From Nitrospirales bacterium (GTDB taxonomy: Bacteria > Nitrospirota > Nitrospiria > Nitrospirales > UBA8639), in contig JALDRK010000003.1 of NCBI GenBank assembly GCA_031315915.1, forward strand, positions 1 to 64,000: a stretch of DNA of 64,000 nucleotides, in the 5' to 3' direction. Both the position numbers and the translations under genes were made by a program. This document shows positions 22,001 through 28,879 of this stretch, piece after piece. The notes below the pieces were generated by a model. That model was given only the letters and a program-made list of their open reading frames with translations, was not told the DNA's origin and did not search any database. Numbering within the stretch: the stretch's first letter is position 1; each line of letters starts with the position of its first letter.

Positions 22001-22500
22001 AGCCGAATAAATGATCGAAGCAGCCAATCCCGTTCATAGGTGTCACCCACACGCAAGGCAAAACAGGCATCTTGAAAAGTTGCAGGGGGAATCAGTTTAT
22101 GGAGGACGGCGGGCAGAGAACTCACCAAAATGATCGCGGTACGCTGCGAAAGCCGGTGCAGGGCTCTGACTCGTTGGCAGATGACGGTATGGGTCGGAAG
22201 TGCGGGATTGTAGGGTACGGTGGCCCATGGGGGAAACAACGACAGGGATTCGGTGCCACGGCCCATGAGGGCACAGAAGAATTTCAAGTCTTCATAGAGT
22301 TGCTCGGCTTCTTCTTGAGTCGGGACGATGAGCAAATGGGTCTGCCCCTTTGCGGCGGGATGGTCTTCCTGCATGAGCAAGGTCATGGCCAATGCCAGAC
22401 ACCCTGGTTGAGTGCTCAATAAGCAGGGAGGCCGTTCGGCAGTCGGCTCGATGGCGCGAAGATGATTGGCAAAAGAATGCAATGCGGATGGGATACTCAT
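19033..22500 (-). CDS. mfd: Transcription-repair coupling factor
   Basis: Mfd removes stalled RNA polymerase from damaged DNA and recruits UvrA. The 1155-residue product has the UvrB-like N-terminal region (ERDWLLRSFIRLGYQR, RGGIVDIFS) and the RNAP-interaction domain (LKEGDLVVHLQHGIGRYLGL). The RecG-like translocase follows (CGDVGYGKTEVAMRAAFKAI; VPTTLLAQQHFETF; GTHRLLQKD; DEEQ; LSATPIPRTL), then TRG and D7 domains. Motif II reads DEEQWFGVRHKERLK where family members nearly always have DEEQRFGVRHKE, an Arg to Trp change from a single C-to-T step. Length is normal. Confidence 0.96.
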   Translation of the reverse strand: MSIPSALHSFANHLRAIEPTAERPPCLLSTQPGCLALAMTLLMQEDHPAAKGQTHLLIVPTQEEAEQLYEDLKFFCALMGRGTESLSLFPPWATVPYNPALPTHTVICQRVRALHRLSQRTAIILVSSLPAVLHKLIPPATFQDACFALRVGDTYERDWLLRSFIRLGYQRGSLAEIPGEFSVRGGIVDIFSTAQDDPVRIEFLGDTVESIRTFDPSTQESLRKLKEIWVLPTREFIPPLDEAGPLSTDPIPSSIEWDLPRYYPELVTLPEYITTAFTTFLYRSTDLDTSAAQFWNNLLETWEHLDAEFTDISSHSDPDQLYEVWDTVKSHFSGHPTILLDSVAPDSTTTPHLPIPVEAQSPASVGLGVRGIPFRETLAKLDQLRSDTGIFLVARSPGQVERLLSLLHDHGFPANRWQKPFPAETSDGRSPFYCLEGDLSAGFIAPHAHIAFVTEEELFGKGIRHRPHTKSTTAKFFSSLDDLKEGDLVVHLQHGIGRYLGLKRLDVQNCTSDYLLLEFAGTDTLYVPLDRLNHIHRYRGADQRPPRLDRLGGASWGKTKAKVKKGIEDMTEELVELYANREVARRSAYQEDSLPAQEFEAGFEYEETPDQIKAIEEICRDLESPKPMDRLVCGDVGYGKTEVAMRAAFKAIQANRQVAVLVPTTLLAQQHFETFTQRFAPFPVKIGVLSRFQNAQELKSTIKEIGQGVVDIVIGTHRLLQKDIVFKQLGLVIIDEEQWFGVRHKERLKQLRTQVDVLTLSATPIPRTLQMAFSGVRDLSVIETAPTGRLAVETQVLRFDATVIREAILRELHRGGQAYFVHNRVETMEQTGAWLQELVPEARVLMAHGQMDEQLLERVMLRFFHHEADVLLASAIIQSGLDIPNANTILVDRAELFGLSQLYQLRGRVGRGGQQAYAYLFIPNEETLSTDAQKRLNAIQEFAELGSGFRIAAADLEIRGAGNLLGKQQSGSIAAVGLDLYLQLVEQAVQQIKGQEIPEEWEPTLQLDVSAFIPENYVEDTSQRLGLYKRLSGSDRLGDLALLYGETLDRFGSPPDPMERLFEVMQIKVLAKALKLEYVEVRNSLANFRFHEQAKIPEKGIQALMEQWKGRIQFLSPRAFRVTLPNPDWATMYPQVNTILQSLFQSVSKAEGTAS

Positions 22501-22518
22501 ATGGCTGTCAAAAACAAT

Positions 22519-23055
22519 TCAGGACGGCATATGGGACGAACCGGAGGGGTATGGAGTGTTGCCATAGGCGGCTAGAATTTTTTGAATAATAAGAGTGGTT
22601 GAAGATGCCGGCGTCAACGAGATGGACTGGACCGACCCTCCCCGTTCTTCCACAAACTCTTTTCCTACAATGCGATCAGGTTCCCAATCCCCGCCTTTGA
22701 CGAGAATCTGGGGTCGCAGGGCCTTAATGAGAGTTAACGGGTCGCTTTCCTCAAAGAGAATCACATAATCCACGCAACCTAACGCGGCGATGACTTCCGC
22801 ACGATGATGTTCCCTTATAATGGGTCGACCGGTTCCCTTTGACAGGTTCCGTACGGATTGATCGCTGTTAATCCCGACGACAAGACGATCACCCAGGTTT
22901 TTCGCTTCTTGCAGGTAGCGTACATGCCCGATGTGCAGGAGATCAAAACAGCCGTTGGTGAACACGATGGATTCCCCGGCCTGCTGGTGGGTGGTGATTC
23001 GGGGTAACAGTCGTTCGAGCGTGTAGATTTTCTGTTGCATGGTATCTGAAATCAT
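22519..23055 (-). CDS. rfaE2: D-glycero-beta-D-manno-heptose 1-phosphate adenylyltransferase
   Basis: This nucleotidyltransferase activates heptose 1-phosphate with ATP to make ADP-heptose for LPS inner core. The 178-residue protein has FTNGCFDLLHIGHVRYLQEA (HIGH nucleotidyltransferase motif), GDRLVVGINSDQSVR, and LVKGGDWEPDRIVG. The C-terminal part ends STTLIIQKIL. It corresponds to the second half of E. coli HldE; the kinase half is not next to it. An in-frame ATG at 23040 is an alternative start. It lies 18 bases upstream of mfd. Its presence implies an LPS-bearing outer membrane. Confidence 0.92.
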   Translation of the reverse strand: MISDTMQQKIYTLERLLPRITTHQQAGESIVFTNGCFDLLHIGHVRYLQEAKNLGDRLVVGINSDQSVRNLSKGTGRPIIREHHRAEVIAALGCVDYVILFEESDPLTLIKALRPQILVKGGDWEPDRIVGKEFVEERGGSVQSISLTPASSTTLIIQKILAAYGNTPYPSGSSHMPS

Positions 23056-23102
23056 CTATTTTCTGTATGATACCGTCTTGCCCCACCAAATCCTAGTGAC
23101 GG

Positions 23103-24593
23103 ATGCCTCGAACGACTTCCACACATGCACCAGGTCTGACCCGCGAACATCTTGGTTTATTCGCCGCTCCGGTTTTGGCCTTCTTGATGTTTGCGTTTCT
23201 TCCGGATTCCCTTTCCGGTCCGGAGAGAACCTTAGCGGTCATTCTCACCTGGGTGGTCGTCTTTTGGATTACCGAACCTATTCCGTTGCCCATCACCGCC
23301 TTACTTGGTGCAGGGTTCTGTGTCTTGACAGGGTTGGGCAGCATGAAATCGATCTTTGCCGCCTTCGCTCATCCCATTATTTTTCTGTTCATCGGCAGCT
23401 TTTTTATCTCTGAAGCCCTGGCTGTGCATGGGTTGGATCGTCGGTTTGGCCACTGGTTGCTCTCCCTCAAGTGGGTCGGCTCCCATCCCGTTCGCATGAT
23501 GTTGGCCCTGAGTGTGGCGGTGGCCGGGATGTCGATGTGGATCAGCAATACGGCCGCGACTGCCGTGATGCTGCCGATTGCGTTAGGGGTCCTTCAAGCT
23601 TTTCGAAAAGATCATCCCGACTTGGGAACGTTTGAAACGGGGTTTTTGCTCTGTTTGGCATATGCGGCAGGCATTGGAGGGGTAGCCACTCTCATTGGAA
23701 CCCCGCCAAATTTAGTCGGAGTGGGGTTGTTGCGTGAGCAGGCTCACGTCACCATTTCGTTTGATCGGTGGATGATTTTAGGAGTGCCCCTGGCCTGTGC
23801 CATGCTTGTGGTCATGTTTCTCTTGCTCTATTGGCTGCATGCACCTCCTCCTTCCTTTCGTTCGGACGGTGCTTCTCGGCTTTCTTTGGAATCGTCTCCC
23901 GAACCTTGGACATTGGGCCAGCGCTACGCCCTCGGGGTGTTTTTGTTGGCGGTCTTTTTGTGGGTCTTTCCGGCTTTTCTGCCGCTGATGTTTTCTCCGG
24001 AGCACCCCTCCGTGGCTTGGGTGAAAGCGCATTTGCCCAATGAATTGGTCCCGATTTTTGCTTCCGGCCTGTTATTTTTACTCCCGATCAATTTGCGCCA
24101 ACGACAATTCGCCTTGTCCTGGAAGGAGGCGGCCAATATTCATTGGGGAACGATTCTGCTATTTGGAGGAGGTATTGCCTTCGGACATCTTATGGTGGAA
24201 ACCGGATTGGCGCATACGATTGGGGACACTCTGGTCAATGTGTTTGGAATCTCATCGGTATGGAGTTTAATGGCGGTGGGGATTGTGACGGCGTTGGTCT
24301 TGACGGAACTGGCTTCGAACACGGCCGCCACCAGTATGGTCGTTCCGGTACTGATTGCCGTCGCCGGGGCGGCGAACTTTTCCCCAGTGCCTCCTGTGCT
24401 GGCCGCCTGCATGGCCGCCAGTCTCGCCTTTGTCCTTCCGGTTTCCACTCCCCCCAACGCGATTGTGTATGGGACGGGACGGGTCCCCATTCTTCGAATG
24501 ATCCAGGCGGGTCTGCTCCTTGATGTCATTGGAGGCCTGTTGATTTGGTGTGTGTTACGTGTCCTCTGTCCTCTGTTGGGATTGGACACATGA
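23103..24593 (+). CDS. DASS-family (SLC13) anion/Na+ symporter
   Basis: A 496-residue inner-membrane transporter with about 11-12 hydrophobic helices. The two SNT signature motifs of divalent-anion:Na+ symporters are visible: WISNTAATAVMLPIALGV (about residues 145-160) and ELASNTAATSMVVPVLIAVA. The family carries dicarboxylates, sulfate or similar anions. Specificity cannot be read here. Also typical are LGAGFCVLTGLGSMKSIF and FAHPIIFLFIGSFF. It is divergent from rfaE2, with 47 bases between starts that must hold both promoters. Confidence 0.92.
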   Translation: MPRTTSTHAPGLTREHLGLFAAPVLAFLMFAFLPDSLSGPERTLAVILTWVVVFWITEPIPLPITALLGAGFCVLTGLGSMKSIFAAFAHPIIFLFIGSFFISEALAVHGLDRRFGHWLLSLKWVGSHPVRMMLALSVAVAGMSMWISNTAATAVMLPIALGVLQAFRKDHPDLGTFETGFLLCLAYAAGIGGVATLIGTPPNLVGVGLLREQAHVTISFDRWMILGVPLACAMLVVMFLLLYWLHAPPPSFRSDGASRLSLESSPEPWTLGQRYALGVFLLAVFLWVFPAFLPLMFSPEHPSVAWVKAHLPNELVPIFASGLLFLLPINLRQRQFALSWKEAANIHWGTILLFGGGIAFGHLMVETGLAHTIGDTLVNVFGISSVWSLMAVGIVTALVLTELASNTAATSMVVPVLIAVAGAANFSPVPPVLAACMAASLAFVLPVSTPPNAIVYGTGRVPILRMIQAGLLLDVIGGLLIWCVLRVLCPLLGLDT

Positions 24594-24609
24594 AACCCTT
24601 AAGACAATA

Positions 24610-24634
24610 GGAACCGAAAATCCTTTTTCGTTCC
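24610..24634 (+). terminator. Weak hairpin after the DASS transporter
   Basis: GGAA-C-CGAAAA (24610-24620) can pair with TTTTCG-TTCC (24625-24634) with one bulged base and a loop of about four bases. It lies 17 bases after the transporter stop. No long T run follows, so this is only a possible terminator. Confidence 0.3.
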
Positions 24635-24743
24635 GGCTTTTCATGTATTCAGCAGTAGGTGTTCTACCAAAGGAATTTCCCTCAATTGATTTTAAAAAGG
24701 CGTTTGGACATAATCCACGTTCCTTTCAACGAAAGCTGACTCC

Positions 24744-25346
24744 GTGACGCAAGCGCTTCCTCTCAAATTTGCTCTTCTTACCGAAGATCCCCAGGTGAGG
24801 TCCAAGGCCCAAGGCCACGCACTCCAGCACACCATTACGGTTATGGAGAATTGTTCCTCGTTGGAGCAAGCCATGCAGTTGGAGCAGTTCACCGGGGTGA
24901 TCGTGGATGAAACCAGTTCGCATTCTTTTCATGACCTGTCCTCTCTCAACGGGCAATTGAATTTGTCCAAGACATTTGTGTATGCCGGGCCTCTCATGGC
25001 CTGGAGATCCCTCAATCACATTCAGCAGGTCATGGGGGAACAGGTTGTGGATGAGAAGATTGTCGATCCCAAAGATGCCAATTTGGCCAGCTATGTCGAA
25101 AAAAAATTGGGGGATTTTGTTCGTGCGATGAATGTGGGATCTGGGAAAAATCTGTATCCGACTCTTATGAGGGCGGTCGAACGGCCGCTCATCGAATTGG
25201 CGTTGCGGGAAACCAATGGGAACCAATTGAAAGCAGCTCGACTTCTGGGTCTTAACCGAAACACCCTCCGAAAAAAAATTCTGGAATTTGAGATCTCCGT
25301 TCGTCGGGTCAAAGAATCCGCCGTGGAGCGACGCAAGAAGCCCTAA
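24744..25346 (+). CDS. Fis-type HTH regulator with a degenerate receiver-like N-terminus
   Basis: The 200-residue product ends in a Fis-family DNA-binding domain: PLIELALRETNGNQLKAARLLGLNRNTLRKKILEFEI, the same helix-turn-helix found in NtrC-type activators. The first 120 residues (KFALLTEDPQVRSKAQGH; GVIVDETSSH) look like a response-regulator fold without a clear phosphoacceptor aspartate. There is no AAA+ domain, so it should act as a sigma-70-type or architectural regulator rather than a sigma-54 activator. The start is GTG at 24744. It lies just before the tRNA-Val gene. Targets are unknown. Confidence 0.75.
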   Translation: MTQALPLKFALLTEDPQVRSKAQGHALQHTITVMENCSSLEQAMQLEQFTGVIVDETSSHSFHDLSSLNGQLNLSKTFVYAGPLMAWRSLNHIQQVMGEQVVDEKIVDPKDANLASYVEKKLGDFVRAMNVGSGKNLYPTLMRAVERPLIELALRETNGNQLKAARLLGLNRNTLRKKILEFEISVRRVKESAVERRKKP

Positions 25347-25396
25347 TGGTTTTTTAGGGCCTATCTTTAAGTTTTCTCTGATAAAACAACTACTTC

Positions 25397-25425
25397 TTGA
25401 CAAGGCTTATGAAGGCGTCTAGCAT
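25397..25425 (+). promoter_or_regulatory. Promoter of tRNA-Val
   Basis: TTGACA at 25397-25402 is followed by a 17-base spacer and TAGCAT at 25420-25425 (four of six -10 bases). The predicted transcript start is about 15 bases before the tRNA 5' end. Confidence 0.65.
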
Positions 25426-25445
25426 AACGCTGGTAAGAATGTTAT

Positions 25446-25520
25446 AGGCGCGTAGCTCAGGGGGAGAGCGCTACCTTGACACGGTAGAGGTCGGCGGTTC
25501 AATACCGCCCGCGCCTACCA
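25446..25520 (+). tRNA. tRNA-Val (GAC)
   Basis: A full cloverleaf can be drawn. The acceptor AGGCGCG (25446-25452) pairs with CGCGCCT (25510-25516). The D arm is GCTC/GAGC, the anticodon stem CTACC/GGTAG has the loop TTGACAC, and the T arm is GGCGG/CCGCC around TTCAATA. The anticodon is GAC, reading GUC/GUU valine codons. A 3' CCA is encoded (25518-25520). Confidence 0.95.
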
Positions 25521-25536
25521 TTTCCAGGATACACCG

Positions 25537-25578
25537 AAAGGCATCTCGTCTCCGGTGAGACGGAGAGATGCCTTTTTT
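25537..25578 (+). terminator. Intrinsic terminator after tRNA-Val
   Basis: AAAGGCATCTC (25537-25547) pairs with GAGATGCCTTT (25565-25575). An inner stem GTCTC/GAGAC has a CGGT loop, and the hairpin runs into six T residues ending at 25578. This is a classical rho-independent terminator. Confidence 0.85.
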
Positions 25579-25639
25579 GCGTGGGCCATCATGAACAACA
25601 TGACTGAAGAATTCGGTAAAACGAAATAACCTGAAAAAA

Positions 25640-27583
25640 ATGTCAACGATCCAATTATCATTACCAACCGGCCCAACACAAGCTTTTCAAAAGGGGATTT
25701 CTGCCAAAGAGGCTTTGGAAAAACTAGCCGGATCCGTCGGACCTGACATTTTTGCCGTGAAGATTAACGGGGTGGAAAAAGATCTCATGGGGCCGGTGGA
25801 AACCGATGGAACATTGGAACCCCTGACCTTTGCCGTTTCAGATGGAAAAGAGGTCTATCGTCATAGCAGCACTCATATTATGGCCCAGGCAGTCAAAGAA
25901 TGTTTTCCGACCGCCCAACTGACCATCGGTCCGGCCATCGAAGAGGGTTTTTTCTACGACTTTGCGTTTGAACGGCCTTTCACACCAGAAGATTTAGAAA
26001 AAATCGAAACCCGAGCTTTGGAAATCATTCAACGGAATCTTCCGGTCTCAAGGCGGGAGTTCTCAAAGGAAGAAGCGATCGAATTTTTTAAAAATCGCGG
26101 GGAGTCCTATAAAGTCGAACTCATTCAAGGGTTTCCTGATGGGGAGCCCGTGTCCGCTTACACGCAAGGAGACTTTGTCGACTTGTGTCGAGGTCCTCAT
26201 GTGCCATCCACTGGTTATGTCAAAGCCTTTAAGCTCCTCAATAGCGCGGGAGCCTATTGGCGAGGCGATGAGCGGAATCCCATGTTGCAGCGTATTTATG
26301 GGACCTCTTTTCCCTCCGACAAGGACTTGAAGGCCCATTTACACAAACTCGAAGAAATCAAGCGCCGTGATCACCGAAAGCTGGGCAAAGAGCTTGATCT
26401 GTTTAGCATTCAGGATGAAACAGGCCCGGGGCTGATTCTTTGGCATCCCAAAGGTTCGATCATCCGGCTGTTGATTGAAAACTTCTGGCGTGAACAACAT
26501 CTGGCTCATGGGTATGAACTGGTGTATTCCCCTCATGTGGCTCGCTTGGATCTGTGGAAAACCAGCGGACATGTGGAGTTTTACAAAGAAAACATGTTTA
26601 CCCCCATGCCGGTGGAAGCCAGTGAATATCAGTTGAAGCCCATGAATTGTCCCTTTCATATCATGATTTATAAGTCCCATTTGCGAAGTTACCGGGATTT
26701 GCCTTTGCGATTTGGCGAGCTGGGAACGGTCTATCGATATGAACGATCCGGGGTGCTCCATGGCCTCATGCGGGTTCGGGGATTTACCCAGGATGATGCG
26801 CATCTGTTTTGTCAGCCGGACCAATTGGCTGAAGAGGTCCGAAAGGTCTTAAAATTCGTAACGTTCATACTGGAGACCTTTGGTTTCACGGAATTTCACA
26901 TGTTTCTGTCGACCCGGCCGGAAAAGGCCGTCGGTTCGCTGGAACAATGGGATCAGGCCACCAAAGCTTTGGAATTCGCTCTGAAAGAAGGAGGCTATTC
27001 TTACCAGGAGGATCCTGGGGAAGGCGTATTCTACGGACCGAAAATTGACGTAAAAATCCAGGACGCCTTAGGCAGGTCTTGGCAATGTTCGACCGTTCAG
27101 ATTGATTTCAATAACCCCCGACGATTTGGGTTGACCTATGTCGGTGAGGATGGCAAAACCCATCAGCCCATCATGATTCACCGGGCCCTGTTGGGATCCA
27201 TCGAAAGATTTTTTGGAATTTTAGTTGAGAACTATGCCGGAGCCTTTCCCATGTGGCTGGCTCCGGTTCAGGTGAAAATCCTCCCTATTTCGGATAAACA
27301 TCATGAATATGCCCGGCAGGTGGACAAAAGGCTTCGACAGGGAGGCGTACGGGTGGAATTAGACTTGCGAAATGAAAAGATTGGCCTTAAAATCCGAGAG
27401 GCAGAAAAAGGGAAAATCCCTCTTATGGTCGTTGTAGGCGACCGGGAAACAGAATCACAAACCCTATCCGTTCGGCAACGCAATGGGAAAAATTTAGGAA
27501 CGCAATCTGTGGCTGAACTGATGCAGCACATCTTGGACGAAATCCCGGACACGGTCAAAAAGGAAGCTGTTCTTTTCGAATGA
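25640..27583 (+). CDS. thrS: Threonyl-tRNA synthetase
   Basis: ThrRS charges tRNA-Thr and edits serine. The 647-residue product has the N-terminal TGS domain (about residues 1-62), the editing domain with HSSTHIMAQAVKECFP, and the class II core. The zinc site is in KPMNCPFHIMIY (Cys, His) plus the later His in QPIMIHRALLGSIERF. Motif 2 is seen in RYERSGVLHGLMRVRGFTQDDAHLF. The anticodon-binding domain closes it. Length is typical. It starts the thrS-infC-rpmI-rplT block and overlaps infC by four bases. Confidence 0.97.
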   Translation: MSTIQLSLPTGPTQAFQKGISAKEALEKLAGSVGPDIFAVKINGVEKDLMGPVETDGTLEPLTFAVSDGKEVYRHSSTHIMAQAVKECFPTAQLTIGPAIEEGFFYDFAFERPFTPEDLEKIETRALEIIQRNLPVSRREFSKEEAIEFFKNRGESYKVELIQGFPDGEPVSAYTQGDFVDLCRGPHVPSTGYVKAFKLLNSAGAYWRGDERNPMLQRIYGTSFPSDKDLKAHLHKLEEIKRRDHRKLGKELDLFSIQDETGPGLILWHPKGSIIRLLIENFWREQHLAHGYELVYSPHVARLDLWKTSGHVEFYKENMFTPMPVEASEYQLKPMNCPFHIMIYKSHLRSYRDLPLRFGELGTVYRYERSGVLHGLMRVRGFTQDDAHLFCQPDQLAEEVRKVLKFVTFILETFGFTEFHMFLSTRPEKAVGSLEQWDQATKALEFALKEGGYSYQEDPGEGVFYGPKIDVKIQDALGRSWQCSTVQIDFNNPRRFGLTYVGEDGKTHQPIMIHRALLGSIERFFGILVENYAGAFPMWLAPVQVKILPISDKHHEYARQVDKRLRQGGVRVELDLRNEKIGLKIREAEKGKIPLMVVVGDRETESQTLSVRQRNGKNLGTQSVAELMQHILDEIPDTVKKEAVLFE

Positions 27584-28101
27584 TTCGATCGACCGTTCCT
27601 AAACAGCGGATCAATCACCTCATTAAAGTGCCTGAAGTGAGGGTTATTGGACCTGAGGGAGAACAACTTGGCATTCTCAAAACTTCAGAAGCCCTTCGAC
27701 AGGCACGAGACGGCGGATATGATTTGGTTGAAGTGGCTCCCAACTCGGAGCCCCCGGTCTGCCGTATTATGGATTATGGGAAATTCAAGTATGAACAGAG
27801 CAAAAAAGAACATCGCATGCGCCTACACCAAAAATCCACCCAGGTCAAAGAAATCAAATTTCGGCCCAGGACGGATAAACACGATATGGAAACGAAGCTC
27901 CGGCAGATTAAGGACTTCCTTGAAGAAGGGAATAAGACCAAAGTTACGGTTATGTTCCGCGGGCGTGAAATGGCCAATCAAGAACTTGGCTACGCGGCGA
28001 TTGAGAAAGTTATTGAGGAACTCAAAGGAGTAGCGAACATTGAAAGCCCTCCCCGGATGGAAGGGCGAAACCTTTATATGGTGGTTTCACCCAAGACCTA
28101 G
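27580..28101 (+). CDS. infC: Translation initiation factor IF-3
   Basis: IF-3 prevents premature subunit joining and checks the start codon. The 173-residue product has the N-domain (VRVIGPEGEQLGILKTSEAL, DLVEVAPNSEPPVCRIMDYGKFKYE) and the C-domain (VKEIKFRPRTDKHDMETKLRQIKDFLEEGNKTKV, FRGREMAN). The only plausible start is an ATG at 27580 overlapping the thrS stop (ATGA), whereas many bacteria use the rare AUU start for IF-3 autoregulation. Translational coupling to thrS is therefore likely. Confidence 0.97.
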   Translation: MIRSTVPKQRINHLIKVPEVRVIGPEGEQLGILKTSEALRQARDGGYDLVEVAPNSEPPVCRIMDYGKFKYEQSKKEHRMRLHQKSTQVKEIKFRPRTDKHDMETKLRQIKDFLEEGNKTKVTVMFRGREMANQELGYAAIEKVIEELKGVANIESPPRMEGRNLYMVVSPKT

Positions 28102-28157
28102 TCGGACGGGAATTTATGTTGAGAAATTAGGAATCGGAAACCAAAGGACACAGGCAC

Positions 28158-28361
28158 GTGGCAAACATGAAATTGAAAAATCATTCAGGGGCCAGTAAAC
28201 GATTTAAACGGACGGGTTCAGGGAAATGGATGCGGCGGAAAGCCGGAGCACGCCATATTCTGACATCAAAGTCGCCTGGACGAAAATCTAAGTTGGGTAA
28301 ACAAGTCGAAGTTCGTAAAGAAGATCAATTGCGAATTTCGGGGTTGCTCCCCTATAAGTAA
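28158..28361 (+). CDS. rpmI: 50S ribosomal protein L35
   Basis: The 67-residue basic protein reads KLKNHSGASKRFKRTGSGK, then RRKAGARHILTSKSPGRKSKL, the L35 pattern. The GTG start at 28158 gives MANMKLKNHSG. It follows infC by 56 bases and precedes rplT by 30 bases, the standard infC-rpmI-rplT order. Confidence 0.96.
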   Translation: MANMKLKNHSGASKRFKRTGSGKWMRRKAGARHILTSKSPGRKSKLGKQVEVRKEDQLRISGLLPYK

Positions 28362-28391
28362 TTCTCGTATCGGAAAAAAGGAGATTGAGAT

Positions 28392-28763
28392 ATGCCAAGA
28401 GTCAAGGGCGGGCCGCAAACTCGTCAACGCCGGAAAAAACGATTAAAACTGGCAAAGGGCCAATATGGTGGAAAAAGCCGGTTGTTTCGTACCGCGACAG
28501 AATCGGTCGATAAAGGACAGGCCTATGCCTATACCGGTCGGAAGCAACGCAAACGGAACTTCCGGCAATTATGGATTGCTCGAATCAGCGCCGCAGTACG
28601 TGCACAGGGTATTACGTACAGTCAATTTATGAACGATCTCAAAAAAGCCAACGTGTTGCTGAATCGAAAAATGCTCTCTGAGATGGCCATCCATGATCCG
28701 CAGGGGTTTTCGCATCTGGTGAGTATGGTCAATCCGGGAGCCACCCAACCGGTCGTGGCCTAA
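28392..28763 (+). CDS. rplT: 50S ribosomal protein L20
   Basis: A 123-residue L20 with MPRVKGGPQTRQRRKKRLKL, GQYGGKSRLFRTATESVDK, and RQLWIARISAAVRAQGITYS. L20 binds 23S rRNA early in assembly and represses its own operon in several bacteria. It is last in the operon and is followed by a strong terminator. Confidence 0.97.
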   Translation: MPRVKGGPQTRQRRKKRLKLAKGQYGGKSRLFRTATESVDKGQAYAYTGRKQRKRNFRQLWIARISAAVRAQGITYSQFMNDLKKANVLLNRKMLSEMAIHDPQGFSHLVSMVNPGATQPVVA

Positions 28764-28780
28764 TTTGACGGGATAAAAAG

Positions 28781-28820
28781 AAAAAGCCTGCCCCCTCATG
28801 TCATCGAGGGGCAGGCTTTT
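28781..28820. terminator. Bidirectional terminator between rplT and pheT
   Basis: AAAAAGCCTGCCCC-CTC pairs with GAG-GGGCAGGCTTTT to give a stem of about 15 bp with an 8-base loop, flanked by A and T runs. It lies between two convergent operons and can serve both. Confidence 0.85.
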
Positions 28821-28879
28821 GTGTTTTCAGGTGAAACAAATTCCGTGAGTGTCTTCCTCCTGAAGACGGCTTTTTCCCG

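Noticed and set aside
24726-25403. 225-codon leftward frame
   Set aside because: Antisense to the Fis-type regulator, whose HTH is clear.
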